A stretch of 64,000 nucleotides of DNA, from contig JAPDFW010000059.1 in assembly GCA_028826165.1 (NCBI GenBank), positions 633,001 through 697,000 on the forward strand. Reading direction: 5' to 3'. Each line of letters begins with the position of its first letter. Positions within the stretch are counted from its first letter, which is position 1. The position numbers and the translations under genes were made by a program. The DNA is from Anaeramoeba ignava (Eukaryota > Metamonada > Anaeramoebidae). Below the pieces are notes generated by a model. That model saw only the letters and a list, made by a program, of their open reading frames with translations, did no database searches and was not told where the DNA came from. Below, one piece after another: positions 20,301-32,700 of this stretch.

Positions 20301-23300
20301 CCCTCTTTCTCATAAATCCTTGGAATCAATTTTCAAAAAATCTTGCAAATTATATCAAAATATTCGTTTATTTACTTCTCAATTATGTGGAACGGGGAAA
20401 AGTTATCAAATAAGAAAAGAATGTTTTCTATTAAAAAACCAGAAATATTTCCATATTGTACTTACAAAAGAATCACCATTAGAAATTATCCAAAAAATAA
20501 ATTTTTTCAGATCCAAAAATTCAAACCCTCAAAACAAATCCAATTTCTTCCATATCGAATTGCCTTTCTTTCCAAAATTGAGAACCTTAGATTTTCTTTG
20601 GGCATTAACGATGTGGAATCTAATTGAAACCAAAAATAATATTTCAAGTATCAATAACTCAATTTGTACTTTTGCTAATAATAATGAAATATTAATGTTT
20701 GAAATCCCAAGTAACCAAAATCCAGACTCTGAAAATGGATTGAATCATTTCCCGCCGTTGAAGTATTTTCAAAACAAAGAATGCAAAGTGAGTTCAAAAG
20801 AATTTGGTTTCAAAAAATATGTTTTCAATCAAAAACAATTTCAAATTGAAAAACAAACAGATGAAGAATTGAAAAAATTTATGATAAATGTTGAAGTGTT
20901 TCAAAAGAAAAGATCAAAAGATGATCAAAAAGAGTCTAAACTTAAGAAAAAAGAATTGTTTTTCAAATTTGTCAAAAAATATCTTTCACAAAAATTACCT
21001 GACAAAATTTTCACTTTTAGGATGATTTCAGATTTTTGTTCATTTCTGAGAAATAAAAATAGTTTACTATTAGTTGATCCCAAAATCAAACAACAGTTGC
21101 AGTCAAAAATTAATCAAAATGAAAATAGCAAAACCACAAAAAAAGACAAGGGAACGATCGAAAATTTATAGCTCAATATGTTGATCTTTATTTGTATTCA
21201 ATTACAAATCTTGTTGCACCTTCACTTAAATGGAAAACAAGTAAAATGACAAATTATTCTGAATTGGAAAATCTATTTTTTTTATTAAAAGAAAAAATTA
21301 CTTGGAATCAAAGAACGTTTTGCTTTCCAATAATATCAAAACAAAAGAAAGTGAATAAATACAAATTTAAGATTATCAGCAACAAAGAAATGAAGTCATT
21401 ATTTTTTAGGGATTTCCAAGCATTTATTGATTCTCAAGAATATTTTTCTTTTGAAGAAATGATACCAACACAATCCAAAGATGGTATTTCTTTATCAAAT
21501 TTTTACAAATTTGCAACCAATTTAACTCAGAAGATATCAAAATCAATAAGACAAAAGTTAACCAGCAAAATAACAAGACAAAAGAACTTGGCAATTTCCT
21601 TACATATAATAACGCACTAAAGATTTTCCATATCAAATTCAGGTTTTTTTCGAATATTCCTGTAATTTTTGTTGATGGAAATGATTACGAAAAGATATTT
21701 TTAATCAAGTATTTGGTTGAAGTTGTAATGAACCAAAAATTGATAATTTTTTTAATCAATCCAAACACATCAGAACAAGATATTATTCAATTTATAAATC
21801 AACAAGAAGAAAATACTCATTTAACTATATTATTCCATGAGATTAATACTGCTTCAAAAGGATGCATCATCTTATTAAAGGAAATACTACTAGATCGCTC
21901 TTGTAATGGAGTGCCTTTGGATCCCAAAATTAATTTATTGGCTTCATTGAAAACTTTCTCACAAAAGGAATTTAAAGAACTTCAAACTAAAATTCAAATC
22001 CAAAAAGAAATTGATGATGCAAATGATAATAATAGCAATAGCAATAACATGGACAAAGAACTTAAAAACAAGAAAATAAATGAAACCATTATTTATCCTC
22101 GCTTGATTCCTGATTCATTTTATGATGAAATTTTTGATTTTGGATCACTGGAAAATAACGAAGAAACGAAATATATTTCGCTAATTGTGGAAAGAAAACT
22201 CAAAGAAATTGAAGAAGCATATCTCCAAAAGTCACTATTTTTCAATTTCTCTAATGACAAAAAATATATTTTTGAGATCATAAACTACTCACGTAATTAT
22301 ATTCAAAAAGAACGAGAAAAAGGTTTTTATTTGTTTTATGACGTGATTTATTTTGTTCGAGTGCTTTCATGGATTTTATCAAATCAATCAGCAGAGACAT
22401 TGATAGAGCAATCTAATCCTTCAATAAGATTGAAATTATCTATTCCAATTTCATTATATTTTGTTTATGCTTCAAATTTAATTGGGAACGACAGAAATGC
22501 ATTTTTATCAGGAATAGAAAATGACTTAATTAAAGAAAATATCCAAGAAACTATAAATAAAATTTCAAATAGAGCAATTCAATTATTCAATATTAATTTT
22601 TCAAAGAGAAATATTGCTGAAACTCTTCCATTAAAAGAAAATATATTATTCATTCTAATTTCATTTTTTACAAGAATACCTTTATTGATAAATGGCAAAT
22701 CGAAAGGTAAAATATCACAAAAAAAATTATTAAATTTCCAAAAAGAAAACTAAATAATAAATATATTTTTTTTCCCTTTATTTTCCTCATTATAAACTAG
22801 GAACTTCTCGATCAATAGCATTTCAAATTATTTTGGATTCTTTTAACAGAAATTCAAACCAAAAAAACAAATTTACAAAATTAGAAATAATTGAAATTCA
22901 TTGTTCTGAATTAATATCATCTTCTTTTCTGAAACAAAAATTTGAAGATGCTAAAAAATTGGAAAACCAACAAAACATAATTCCTGTTATAATTTTTAAG
23001 GAAGTTGAGAATTTAAAGAAAGAAGCTTTTTGTGTTCTCCATTCAGAAATCCGGAAAAATTTATCTGAAGAAATAATTTCGGAAAATTCAAATTTGTGGA
23101 TTGTTTTATTTTCAAATTTGGATGATGAATTTGATATTCCAGCAGTTGTTTTAAATGAAAGAAAATTAAATGAAAAAGAGTTAGAAATGATAACAACAGA
23201 GATTTTAGGATCTCTTTCTAAAGAATTTCCTGAAAAGTATCAGCAAGATTTTGTGGCAGAGTTTCTGCTAATTCTTAATAACAAAAAAGAGAAGAGAAAA

Positions 23301-26300
23301 TCTCCATTTTCTTCAATACTATCGAAAATGGAAAATCCACCAACTAATATTTATGATATTTCTGATTATTATGCTTTTCTCAAATATATTGAATATTATT
23401 ATTCACATGAAAACCAAGAAAAGAAGTCACTCTCACAAATTGTTTTGGATTCTTTTTTCAGAAATTTTGGATTTAGGAAAAAAATACCGAAAAACTTATT
23501 CAATGAAAACAAATTGAAAGAACTTCCAGATCTGAAAAATTTGAATTTAGCAAACTTGATATCAGGAAATATTCAAACAAATCAAACAAATAAATTTAGA
23601 ATTCAACAAAGGATATCATTACAAAAAAATTCACAAATTCTAAAATGTTCAAGGCATTTAATGTTAGTTATTCCAGAAAGTTCATTATTTCCTTTTATTC
23701 AAGAAAAATTTTTCAAAGATTCCATTTTGCTATTTGAATCAAACCCGAAATTTGAATCTTCTTCAATTAGAAGTAACAATATTGAAAAAAAGAAAATGGA
23801 GAAGGAAGAGGAAGATGAAATGATCAAGAATTTGATGCTAATTAAGAATTGCATTTCTGAAGGAAAATTACTTGTTCTTTTTGATTATCAAAAACTGTAT
23901 CCGTTCTTATATGATTTATTACATCAAATTTATTATGAAAAAAATAAGATTGTGTATACAAAGATTTTCCTTAAAAATGAAGCGATAAGTGTTGCTATGA
24001 ACCCTAATTTCAGATTAGTTATTGTTACATCAAAAGCAATAGAATATGAATTTAACCAAGAGAAAATGCTGAGACATTTTGAAAAACAGTATGTTGATTT
24101 TCCATTATTGTTCCCACTTTCAGAAAACAACCAAAAATTAGTTGAGCAATTGAAACTAAATTTAACAAGGATTGAATCTGAATGTAAAATCTATACTCAA
24201 AAAGAGTTTGTTTTCGGTTTTAATGAAAATTTTCTTCCATCAATTGTTATGAAATATGAAAATGAAGATGATGATCATAAACTTGAAATCATGAAAAAGA
24301 AATTATTCCAATTCTTCATATTTGGGAAAATGGTTCAGATTGACCAAATGATATCAAAAAAATCTGAATCAAAAAGCATTTTGAAGAAATATTTTTCTCA
24401 GCTTGACAATTCTTTTGATGATTTGATGAAAAAGGAAATCCTCTCAAAAAATGTCCAAAAATCTATCATTTTTACAAAATCAATGAAAATCAAACTTGGA
24501 AATCTTGCAGACAAATTTCCAGATTACTTATTTAGGGTTGTGGATTTTGAAAAGGAAAATATTTTAGAAAAGGAAGAAATTATTGAAGAATTTTTGAATA
24601 ATTGTGAGAAAAAAAAGAATTTTTTGGTGGTTCACTTTACACAAAATGAAATTGAACACTTTATTCGAATGAAAGTTTTTATTGATGAAATGATTACCTC
24701 AAAATTAGAAAAGCAAAAAAACAAAGACAAAAAGAAAAACCAAAAAGATCAATTTTATGTGATATTTTTCATGCACTTCTCTTCAGATTCCAGATCACAA
24801 AAAATCTCGTTTCAATTTGAAATGAATTGGGAATATTTCTATCTTGAAGAGCTATATCCAAAATTATCACTCAAAAACTTGCCAAAATCTCTTTTGTCGA
24901 TATTTGATCATTTTCAGCAAAAACAGGAATTGGAAAATTTGTGGAAAGATATCATTGGAGTATGTCTTTCAAAAATGGTTGATTCTACAAGTAAAAGTTT
25001 CAAAGACTTCAAGACATCATTTATAGAGTTATTTTTGGAAGAAAAAAAGAAAGAGCAAGTATTTCAGAAAATTCGAAGAATGATTAAAATGGGAATAAAA
25101 AACAAGCATTATATTTATGATTGGAATTTTAGTAAATTAAAAAAAGAGAAAGAAAGACCCATTCCTTTTCGATTGTTTGCTAAATTTATGAGCATATTGA
25201 TAGGGATTACTGATATATTTTTATCCAATATTAATCTTAATGGGGATTTATTTGAGTTGTTGTCTCCAGAAAAGAATGTAAATCGAGAATTATGGTTTGA
25301 GATGTTTGAATTGTATCAAATTCCATATTTTAAGATTTTGGATAATAAAAATCATGGTTGCGATGAAGAAAAAAGGATTGAAACCAAAGTTCCATTTGCT
25401 TTTCAATTATACTTATCAATACAAAATCCACAAAAAGAACCAAATGTATTTTTCAAGACTCCTTTAGATACTCCCAAAAATAAGCAAATATACAAAGAAT
25501 ATTTAGAAGATTTTATCAAATTAACACTCAAAATGAAAAAGTATTCCATTTTCAATTCTCTGAAAATTCATTTAAGGAGATGGATGCTGAAGTTTCAAGC
25601 GAGAAATAAAAAGCATTCTTTCCAGAAAATTCATTCCATTTATTTTGAAAAAATCCATCAAAATTTGAATTCAATACTTGAAATTAGTCCATTAATAAAT
25701 TATAGTACCAAAAAGAAGAGTTTTTCTCTTCTTTTGTTTATGCAAGAATTGATGAAGAAAATACAAGAAGATAAGGAAATACAAAAAGAAATGATGCAAA
25801 GAAAAAGATCTAGTCAAATTACGAATTTATTTAAATTTCTTGTTGAAATTGAAAACAAAGAGAAAGAAAGTGAAAATGAAAGTGAAAATCAAAATCAAAT
25901 TGAAGAATTAAATAATATTTGGCTTCTTGAATTATTTAAGTATCATTTCAATATAAATTTAGAAACACTAAATTCAAAAGAGAACTATTCAATAATGGAA
26001 AAAAAATTTATGGTGAACAAGATATCAGAAGTTTTGTTGAAAAAAATATTCCACAAACCATTTCGTTATAAGAATCTTTTTATTTGTAAGGCATCTGAAG
26101 AAAAAGAGTTACCGGTTTATATCACTTTGAAACCAAAAAAAGAAGAAGAAGAAGAAAAATGTCCGATTTGTAGAAAAAAGACGAAAGATCAAGATTCACA
26201 TTTTGAGAAAGTGGAAAAGAAAGATCGGATGAGAAGCAGGAAATCCATTAAATCTACTCTTGAACAATTTGCACAGTGTTTATCTTTTTATGGAGAATTA

Positions 26301-29300
26301 ATTTTTGAGAAGTTTGTTTTGAATGAACAAATAACAGGGAATTACAATATTGCACTTATTCAGGAATATTTGGATTATTTGCAAAAAAAAGCAAAATTGC
26401 TTCTTTTATTAAACTCAAAAGAAGTTCTTTATTCTGTGTATATTCCTTTCTTCAGAAATTTGCTTTTTTTAAGTGATAAAAAGAAAGTTTTTGATTTTAT
26501 TGATTCAATTTTAATTAAAACAGATTTGCAGCCTTTGAAGGATAAAATAGAAAATGTTAATCTTCTTTGTTGCATGAAAACACTTGAAGAAGATTATCGA
26601 TTGAGAGAGAAAATAAGAAAAGTAAAACAAGAAAGAACAAAGCAAAAAAAAGATTCTTCTCCAAGGAAAAGTAGTTTAACTCTTTCTCAAATTTCAACCT
26701 TAATTTCACAAAAGAAAAATTGTGAGAGAAATCCAAAAAAAATGGAGAGGTTGATAAAGAAAAGAAAGATTTTGAAGGTTTCAGGAAAAGAAATCCTGAG
26801 GAAGATGTTTCAGGATATTTATAATTTAAAAGGAAGGGATGGAGTGATAGGTTTTATTGAAAATGAAGCTCCAGAAAAAGTACGAAGTTTAGAAATTACA
26901 AAAGGAATTCTTTCTAAAGTTCAAAGTTTTCCAGTGATACAAAATATCATCTCAAAACGCAAGCTTTCTTTGCAGTATTATTATGACCAATATAAAATAG
27001 GGAATGATCTTTCATCACAATTTAGAAAAACACATATTGAATACAGTTCTGAAAATAAAATAGGTTATGTGGAATCAATTTTATATCGAAATTTTTGGGA
27101 AATTGAAAAAAGATTTGAAAACAAAGAAATTTTCAAAATGATGCTCCATTCCATTGAATTAATCGACGATTTGAAGATTCAACCTTTTAATTTTCTATTT
27201 TCCTCAGATATGATATCCGAAGTTGGAGAACCAAAGATAAAACAAGAATTACTTGAAAAACTTTATTGGCCATTGTCTACTTCTTATGATATTCCAGAAA
27301 AATATAGAAATGAGCAAAACTCATGGGAATTATGTGAAAAGAAGCATTTAAACTTTACGAAGTTTTCACACATCAAATTACAGAATTGGTGTGAATTTTG
27401 CCATGAAAATATGCAAGGAACGGAAGTTGAGGAAAGTTTTTTTATGAATACTTTATCTTATTCATTTCCCAAATATATCAATAAAAATCCTTCATTTACG
27501 GTCAGAGACATGGATCCAAAATGTTACAGGATTGTTTTCTTATTGATGCATTTGTCGATTATTCCCTTCATCATTATATCAGAAAAATTCTCAAATCATT
27601 TCATTTCATTGATTAATAATTTTGTTTTCAAGCCAGAAACCCAACAAGAATTAGAAACACAATTCATTTCTCATATAGAAAATTCATTATCAATTTTATC
27701 TGGTTTGATGGACCTTACTCAATATCAAACAATAATATATTACCACAAGTTTTTGGATTTAGTTTCAAAAAAGAAAATTCCTAGTGTATTTTTGAACAAG
27801 GAAAAATTTAAGCAAATGGAAACACGCAAAAGCATGGAAGATTTCTTCCAAGAAATCTACAAACAAAACGACAAGGAACTTATGCAAGAAGTTAATCAGG
27901 AAATTCCTCGAGAAATAATGGAAATTTCACAAAAAATTGAACCAGATTTATTTTCTTTTGAAAAAACAAATTTTGATGGGATTATTAATTTGTATCACAA
28001 AAACAAAGAAGAACCAAAGGAAGAACCAAAGAGAAATGAATATCCATTGACTCATTTTGTAATTGAGAATATGAATCAATTAAAAATTTTAAATTTGTTT
28101 GGAGGTTTTGTGAAATTTGCAAGCTTTTTAATTCAGAAAGTAAATGGGAAAATTACTAGAGAAGAATCCAAAAGAATTACAATTCAGAATTTGATTGCTA
28201 GAGAAGGAGAAAATGTTTTGCATTTGTTTTCTGAATTCAAGAGATTTTGGAAGCGATGTTCGAAAGAATTGAGAAGTCTTCAAATAATAAAAGATATTCC
28301 CAATAGCATATTTAAAAATGAGATTGATGAAGGAGCTCCAATAGAAATATGTTTACCTGGGAAAGAGAAAGAAAATTTACAAATTTCTATATTGATTGAA
28401 TATTCAATCGAATTACATAATCGTTTGATTTTTTCAAAAGATTTAGAAAGTATTTTTGGAGAAAACAAAGTTGAAATTAAATCAAAAATCAAATTTCCAG
28501 TTGATTTGGATGATTTTAATTCATCTCAGTTTCTGAGGTTTGATATGCAAGATTTTATTAAGAATAATTTTGTTTCAGAACTTGTTCTTGTTGAAAAGCG
28601 AATTAAAGAAACGTTTTGTGATGTAAAACAAAAAGTGGAGTTTGATTTTGAAATTGAGAATTTTTCTTATTTGGATCAAAAACCAGAATTGGAAACAGAT
28701 TTTCTTCAAAAAACAATATGGAAACAAAAAGATATGAAAATATATCAATGGAAAAGAATAGAAAAAGAAGCAGGGAAGCATGGTATGTTAAGAATAAGTG
28801 AAAGAATTATTGGAGATATGATTGAAAGTTGTAAGAGGATTAGAAAGGAAGAAAATATATCAAAAGTAAGGAAAATGAAGATTTTTGAAATGATAAGAAA
28901 TTCATATTTTGAAGATATTGAAAAATTTTCTCCATCATTTAAACAATTTGCGAAAATAAAACATCTTTTATTTATTCATAAAAAGTTAAAAGAAAATACT
29001 GAAAAATTAATTAATTCAATTCCAAAAAAGTTCAGAGTTCAAATGACAAATTTTCAAATGAATGAATTGAAAAAGTCTTTAGAAAAAATTCATTTGAATG
29101 ATTTTCTTGGAGTTTTTGAAGGTTTTATCAAGAAAATTGGAGAACAATTTAATCGAAATTATCCAATTAGGGATTTATTACTTTTATCAATTGAAGATAA
29201 AAAATCAAAGATTTATATTCAAACTGAGGAATATTTTGATTTAAATAAGACAATTTTTTTAGGGAATTGTTTATCTATTCGTTTATATTATTGGAATATT

Positions 29301-29312
29301 TTCAAAATCTAA
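14396..29312 (+). CDS. RNF213: RNF213-family giant AAA+ / RZ-finger ubiquitin ligase (whole locus)
   Basis: All long plus-strand frames from 14396 to 29312 join into one protein of about 4,940 residues, close to human RNF213 (about 5,200). Five apparent one-base shifts and one intron (22707-22800) must be allowed. Collinear matches to RNF213 run throughout: AAA2 P-loop CGTGKS; the region FHIELPFFPKLRTLDF; NNALKIFHIKFRFFSNIPVI before AAA3; LKENILFILISFFTRIPLLI before AAA4; VAMNPNFRLVIVTSKAIEYE after AAA4; and YPLTHFVIENMNQLKILNLF near the C-terminus. The family ubiquitylates proteins and bacterial lipopolysaccharide and coats vacuolar pathogens. Here AAA3 and AAA4 motifs and the RING are degenerate, but the RZ finger (27333-27401) is intact. 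The family assignment is strong. Whether the frameshifts are real is unresolved. Confidence 0.85.
14930..15237 (+). repeat. coding (CAAAAT/GAAAAT)n Gln-Asn array
   Basis: Hexamers CAAAAT and GAAAAT encode Gln-Asn and Glu-Asn. The frame before about 15030 ends in a TGA at 15038-15040. The frame after it continues the same dipeptides to 15237, so one extra base in GAAAATTGAAAATC splits an otherwise continuous array. Confidence 0.9.
15840..17400 (+). repeat. Asp/Asn/Glu/Ser-rich polyanionic repeat region
   Basis: Triplets GAT, AAT, GAA and AGT make a chain of Asp, Asn, Glu and Ser. A longer unit containing DSDTDTDYDTDSDMENQN recurs about four times between 15990 and 16590, then decays into (DNN)n. 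Hydrophobic residues are almost absent, so the region is predicted disordered and strongly negative. The reading frame closes at 17376-17378 (TAA) and continues two bases out, as NNDNKNQNQNNQNIRNYDQI. Confidence 0.85.
17386..21146 (+). CDS. RNF213-like stalk and AAA2 P-loop region (segment 2)
   Basis: Starts within the tail of the Asn/Asp repeat and runs through helical stalk sequence. At 18002-18010 the frame shifts at CAATTTTTAAA; reading across gives EEAFQFL then KLENSEILKCCLLFTW with no loss. The remainder is a long intact frame to about 21140. It includes a Lys-Glu run (19652-19697) and the P-loop CGTGKS at 20386-20403, followed by FHIELPFFPKLRTLDFLWAL and EILMFEIPS. This is the same order as the RNF213 AAA2 segment that ends in the conserved FHxD..WxFLFKLL region. 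It is the only AAA module here that keeps a recognisable GxGKS. A shift in an A8 run at 21137-21146 leads to the next segment. Confidence 0.8.
21147..22706 (+). CDS. RNF213-like degenerate AAA3 module and AAA4 start (segment 3)
   Basis: Read in the frame after the A8 shift, RKFIAQYVDLYLYSITNLVA aligns with the RNF213 segment just after AAA2. Another shift at 21548-21556 (AGACAAAAG) leads to NNKTKELGNFLTYNNALKIF and then IPVIFVDGNDYEKIFLIKYL. That last stretch sits where RNF213 AAA3 has its GETGCGKT P-loop: the Lys is kept but the glycines and Thr are gone. The Walker B equivalent reads ILFHEINTASKG, with His in place of the first acidic residue. The segment ends at LLINGKSKG, where exon sequence stops at 22706 inside the AAA4 P-loop. 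Confidence 0.75.
22707..22800 (+). other. 94-bp GT-AG intron inside the AAA4 P-loop codons
   Basis: Donor GTAAAATATC follows AAAG at 22706; acceptor AAACTAG ends at 22800. Splicing joins phase 1 to GA and produces GKSKGTSRSIAFQ in place of a nonsense extension, matching the RNF213 segment GKPGSSKSLA in position. The intron is short, T-rich and unlike the repeat-filled introns elsewhere in the window. Confidence 0.8.
22801..29312 (+). CDS. RNF213-like AAA4, E3 shell, remnant RING and RZ finger (segment 4)
   Basis: A single 6.5-kb open exon. The AAA4 Walker B-like motif is PVIIFKEVENL (22982-23014): Glu kept, preceding Asp replaced by Lys. The post-AAA4 block EGKLLVLFDYQKLYPFLYD and NPNFRLVIVTSKAIEYE is strongly RNF213-like. 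At the RING position only CPICRKK survives (26160-26180); the first zinc-binding half is missing. The RZ finger is complete as C-x3-H-x14-C-x2-C (27333-27401; LCEKKH then WCEFCH). The C-terminal domain includes YPLTHFVIENMN and ISREES-like GKITREESKRIT. The end is ordinary, RLYYWNIFKI then TAA. This is the best-preserved part of the locus. Confidence 0.85.
27333..27401 (+). other. RZ-type zinc finger of the RNF213-like protein
   Basis: Codons for C (27333), H (27345), C (27390) and C (27399) give C-x3-H-x14-C-x2-C, with Trp just before the first and third ligands. In RNF213 this finger carries the transthiolation-type ligase activity needed for lipopolysaccharide ubiquitylation (established for the family). 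Retention of all four ligands contrasts with loss of the RING. Confidence 0.7.
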
Positions 29313-29774
29313 AATTCAATTCAATTCAAAATTAAAATTCAAAATTAAAATTAAAATTCAATTCAAAATTCAATTCAAAATTAAAATTCAATTTGAAATT
29401 AAAATTCAATTCAATTCGAAATTAAAATTCAAAATTCAAAATTAAAATTCAAAATTAAAATTAAAATTCAATTCAAAAATAAATTCAATTTGAAATTAAA
29501 ATTCAATTTGAAATTAAAATTCAAAATTAAAATTAAAAATGAAAAATTTTTTTTGCTTCTTTTATTTCTTAAAAAAAAAAGAAGAACAAAATGAAGAACA
29601 AAAAATTCAAAACAAAATCTTTTCATTTTCTTTATTATTTTATTAATTTTAATTTTAATTTTAATTTTTTGGATTTTTTTAATTGAAAAGAAAAAAGAAA
29701 AAAGAAAAAGAAAAAAAAATTTTTTCATTTTTTTTTATTTCATTTTTTTTTTCATTTTTAATTTAAAATTTATA
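29313..29774. repeat. simple-repeat spacer after RNF213-like gene and leader of VPS9 gene
   Basis: 29313-29540 is an ATTCAAAATTAAAATTC-type array. 29541-29774 alternates A-rich and T-rich runs and ends with TTTTTCATTTTTTTT motifs before the ATG at 29775. I see no coding signal; a minus-strand frame here is only Lys/Ile/Phe from low complexity. Confidence 0.55.
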
Positions 29775-32700
29775 ATGACAACAGAAAAAAATGAAGAAAT
29801 AAAATTAAATACAACAGATCAAGAAATAAAAAATGATTCAAAAAAACCAGAAGAAGATGAAGATAAATTTAAAATTGAAGAAGTTAAAAATAAAGAAGAA
29901 AAAGAAGAAGAAAATAAAATTGAAGAAGAAAAGAAAGAAAATAAAATTGAAAAAGACAATATCGAAACAGATAAACAAAAAGAAGAAGAAGAAACAAAAA
30001 CAAATGAAAAGAAACGGAAAGAAGAAAATGAATTGGAAAACAAAGAAGAAAAACAAAATTCAAAAGAAGAAGAAAAAAAAAAAGCAAAAGAAGAAACGCG
30101 AAAATTTTCAGGAATTCTTCGCGGAAAACTGAAGAGTGTAGCGAGACATTCTATACAGATTGCGAATACGCAACCAGTTATAGCGCGTTCACAAACATTT
30201 CGCAATCAAAAAAAAGGATTTTTTGATGAGCTAATTGAAATCAATAAAGCATTTGAAACTGAAAATGTAAATGAAGATGTTTTAAAAAGATTTCCAACAG
30301 CAGGAAGACTTATGGGCTATTGGGATTCTTATTCAAGAAATACTTTTGCAGCAAAAAATCTTATGGTCCAAAGTAAAACAACCAACGGAAAATCCAGTAC
30401 AACATCAACTAAGCAATCAACTAAAAAATCTAACTTTGCAAATGAAAAACAAGTTAAAAAATCTCCACTTTCTATTCCAAACAATCAAAATCATGATTCA
30501 AAAGAAAATATTATTCCTTCTCTTGAAAATGCAGATAATCAAAGTGAAAATTTGAATGATGATTTGTTTGGTAATATTTCAAAGGAAAGTGTTAGTGATT
30601 CAGATAGTTCAGAAAATTTAAAAGAAAATTCAAAAGAAAATCTAAAAGAAAATTCAAAAGAAAATTTAAAAGAAAATTCAAAAGAAAATTCAAAAGAAAA
30701 TTTCAAAAGAAAATTTAAAAAACGAACCAAAAAAAACGAAAAAAAATCAATCAAAATCAAGATCAAATTCAAATCCAAAACAAAAAACAAGATCAAAATC
30801 AAGATCAAATTCAAAATCACAAGAAAAACAAATTCCTCAAGAAATTCAAGTCGATTCTAACCAAGAAATCAAACCTCAAAAAATCAGGAAACAATCAGTT
30901 CTTAGTTATGCTGAACAATTATTTCTTGATCCATTTGCTTTGGATTCAGATTCGATTTTTAATTCGGATTCAGATGCTATTGATAAAGAAAGTGATGAAA
31001 TTGAATTACCAAAATCACCTAAAATAAAAGCAAATTCGAAACTAAAATCAAAACAAAAAATTACAAAGAAAAAAGAAAAACAAGTTGAAAATGTGAATCA
31101 AAAAGATGATCAAAAAACTGCAACTCCTGATCAAATTCTCAAAGTGCAAACTATGGAAATTACACAAAGAGAATTTATTCAAACAGGATATGAACTTTGT
31201 GAAATTCCAGAATTTAATTTAGAATTTCCTTTATTATCAAATGAAAAACCAAAAGGTTAATTTAATTTAATTTGAAATTTAAATTTAAATTTAAATTGAA
31301 AAAAAAAATATTTTATCCAAAAATTAGAAAATATATTCTTTAAAGCTTTATTGGATTTTGGAGATGATACTCAACTTGAATTCGAAATTGATAATTTAAT
31401 GAAGCATTCTTTACTAAAAGATTTTTCTATTGAAAATGTTCTGAAGATAATAGAAGATGATAAAATTGAATTGAAAAAATCATCACATTTAGAATTAGTT
31501 AATTTAAAGAAATGCTATATTTCAAAAGATATCATTTCAATGTTTGTGTTATTGTTTTTTTAAAAGAAAATTGAAAAAGTAATTGGAAATTCTTTTATAA
31601 ATTTTTAGATGTCGAAAAGCATATCAAATTTATTATTTGACACTTGATCTGGTGGAGATTCTATTTGAAAAGAAAGAATCTTTGCAAGAAAATGATCAAA
31701 CTGATGAAAAGATTCGAAATCAAAAAATAATATCCAAAATTGTTCAATTTTTAACAAAATTCCAAGTTGTAAAACATGGATATATATCAAAAAAAACTAT
31801 GATTGAAAATTCATTTATAAATGAAGAAGAACGAAAAGGAAAAATTCATAAATTAATACATAAAATGACGAAAATAAGGAAAAAAAGAAGCGAAGAATAT
31901 CAAGAAAAATTCAACAAATTATTTGGAGATGTAAGAACAACATCTGGATTAAGAGTTGACAAGTTGGCTCAAGTAGTTGAGTCAGAAGAAGAGCAAATCC
32001 AATCAAGTGATATTTATCTATTTATAAATGCTTTTACAAAACACTTAATATTTAAATATGATATTCCAGATGAGTATTATAAGTTGATTTATATTTTATC
32101 ATCAAGATTAATTTTCCCAAAAATCTCGTCTTTTTGCTCGAAATTGATTGAATCTAAATACGGCCAAAAAGACAGAGAATTTGCAAAGAAAACTTTTTTA
32201 TTGAAGAAAATGCAACTCAAAAAAATTGGTTTATCTTCTTGTTTACTTCCAAGAAAAAATCAAAATGCACCAAAATATGAAATTATAAAAAACAAACCTG
32301 AAAATGAAAACATAGAATCCAAACAAACCAATTCAAAAAATAATTCTTTTCCTTTTGAACATGCTATTCAAAAATTTATTACAATTGGATTTCGTTCAGT
32401 TCCTTATGATTCTTTAATGTTTTTCAATAAAATTTTTAATTTAATAATTGAAGAAGCGAAATTTTATAAATCTTCACAAAAAAAGAAAAGAAATCCAAAT
32501 CAAGTTGTTTTAACTCCTAAAGAAGTAAATGAATTATTAAATTATTTAATTTAAATTATTTAATATTAATTATTTTTTTTTTTTCAAAGATTTCATCAAC
32601 TTTAAGTTATGTATTGATTCAAGCTAATCCAGTTAATCTTCAAACTTGTGTTGCTTTTATTCAGAATTTTTCTTCTCCAGAAGATTTAGAATCAAATGCT

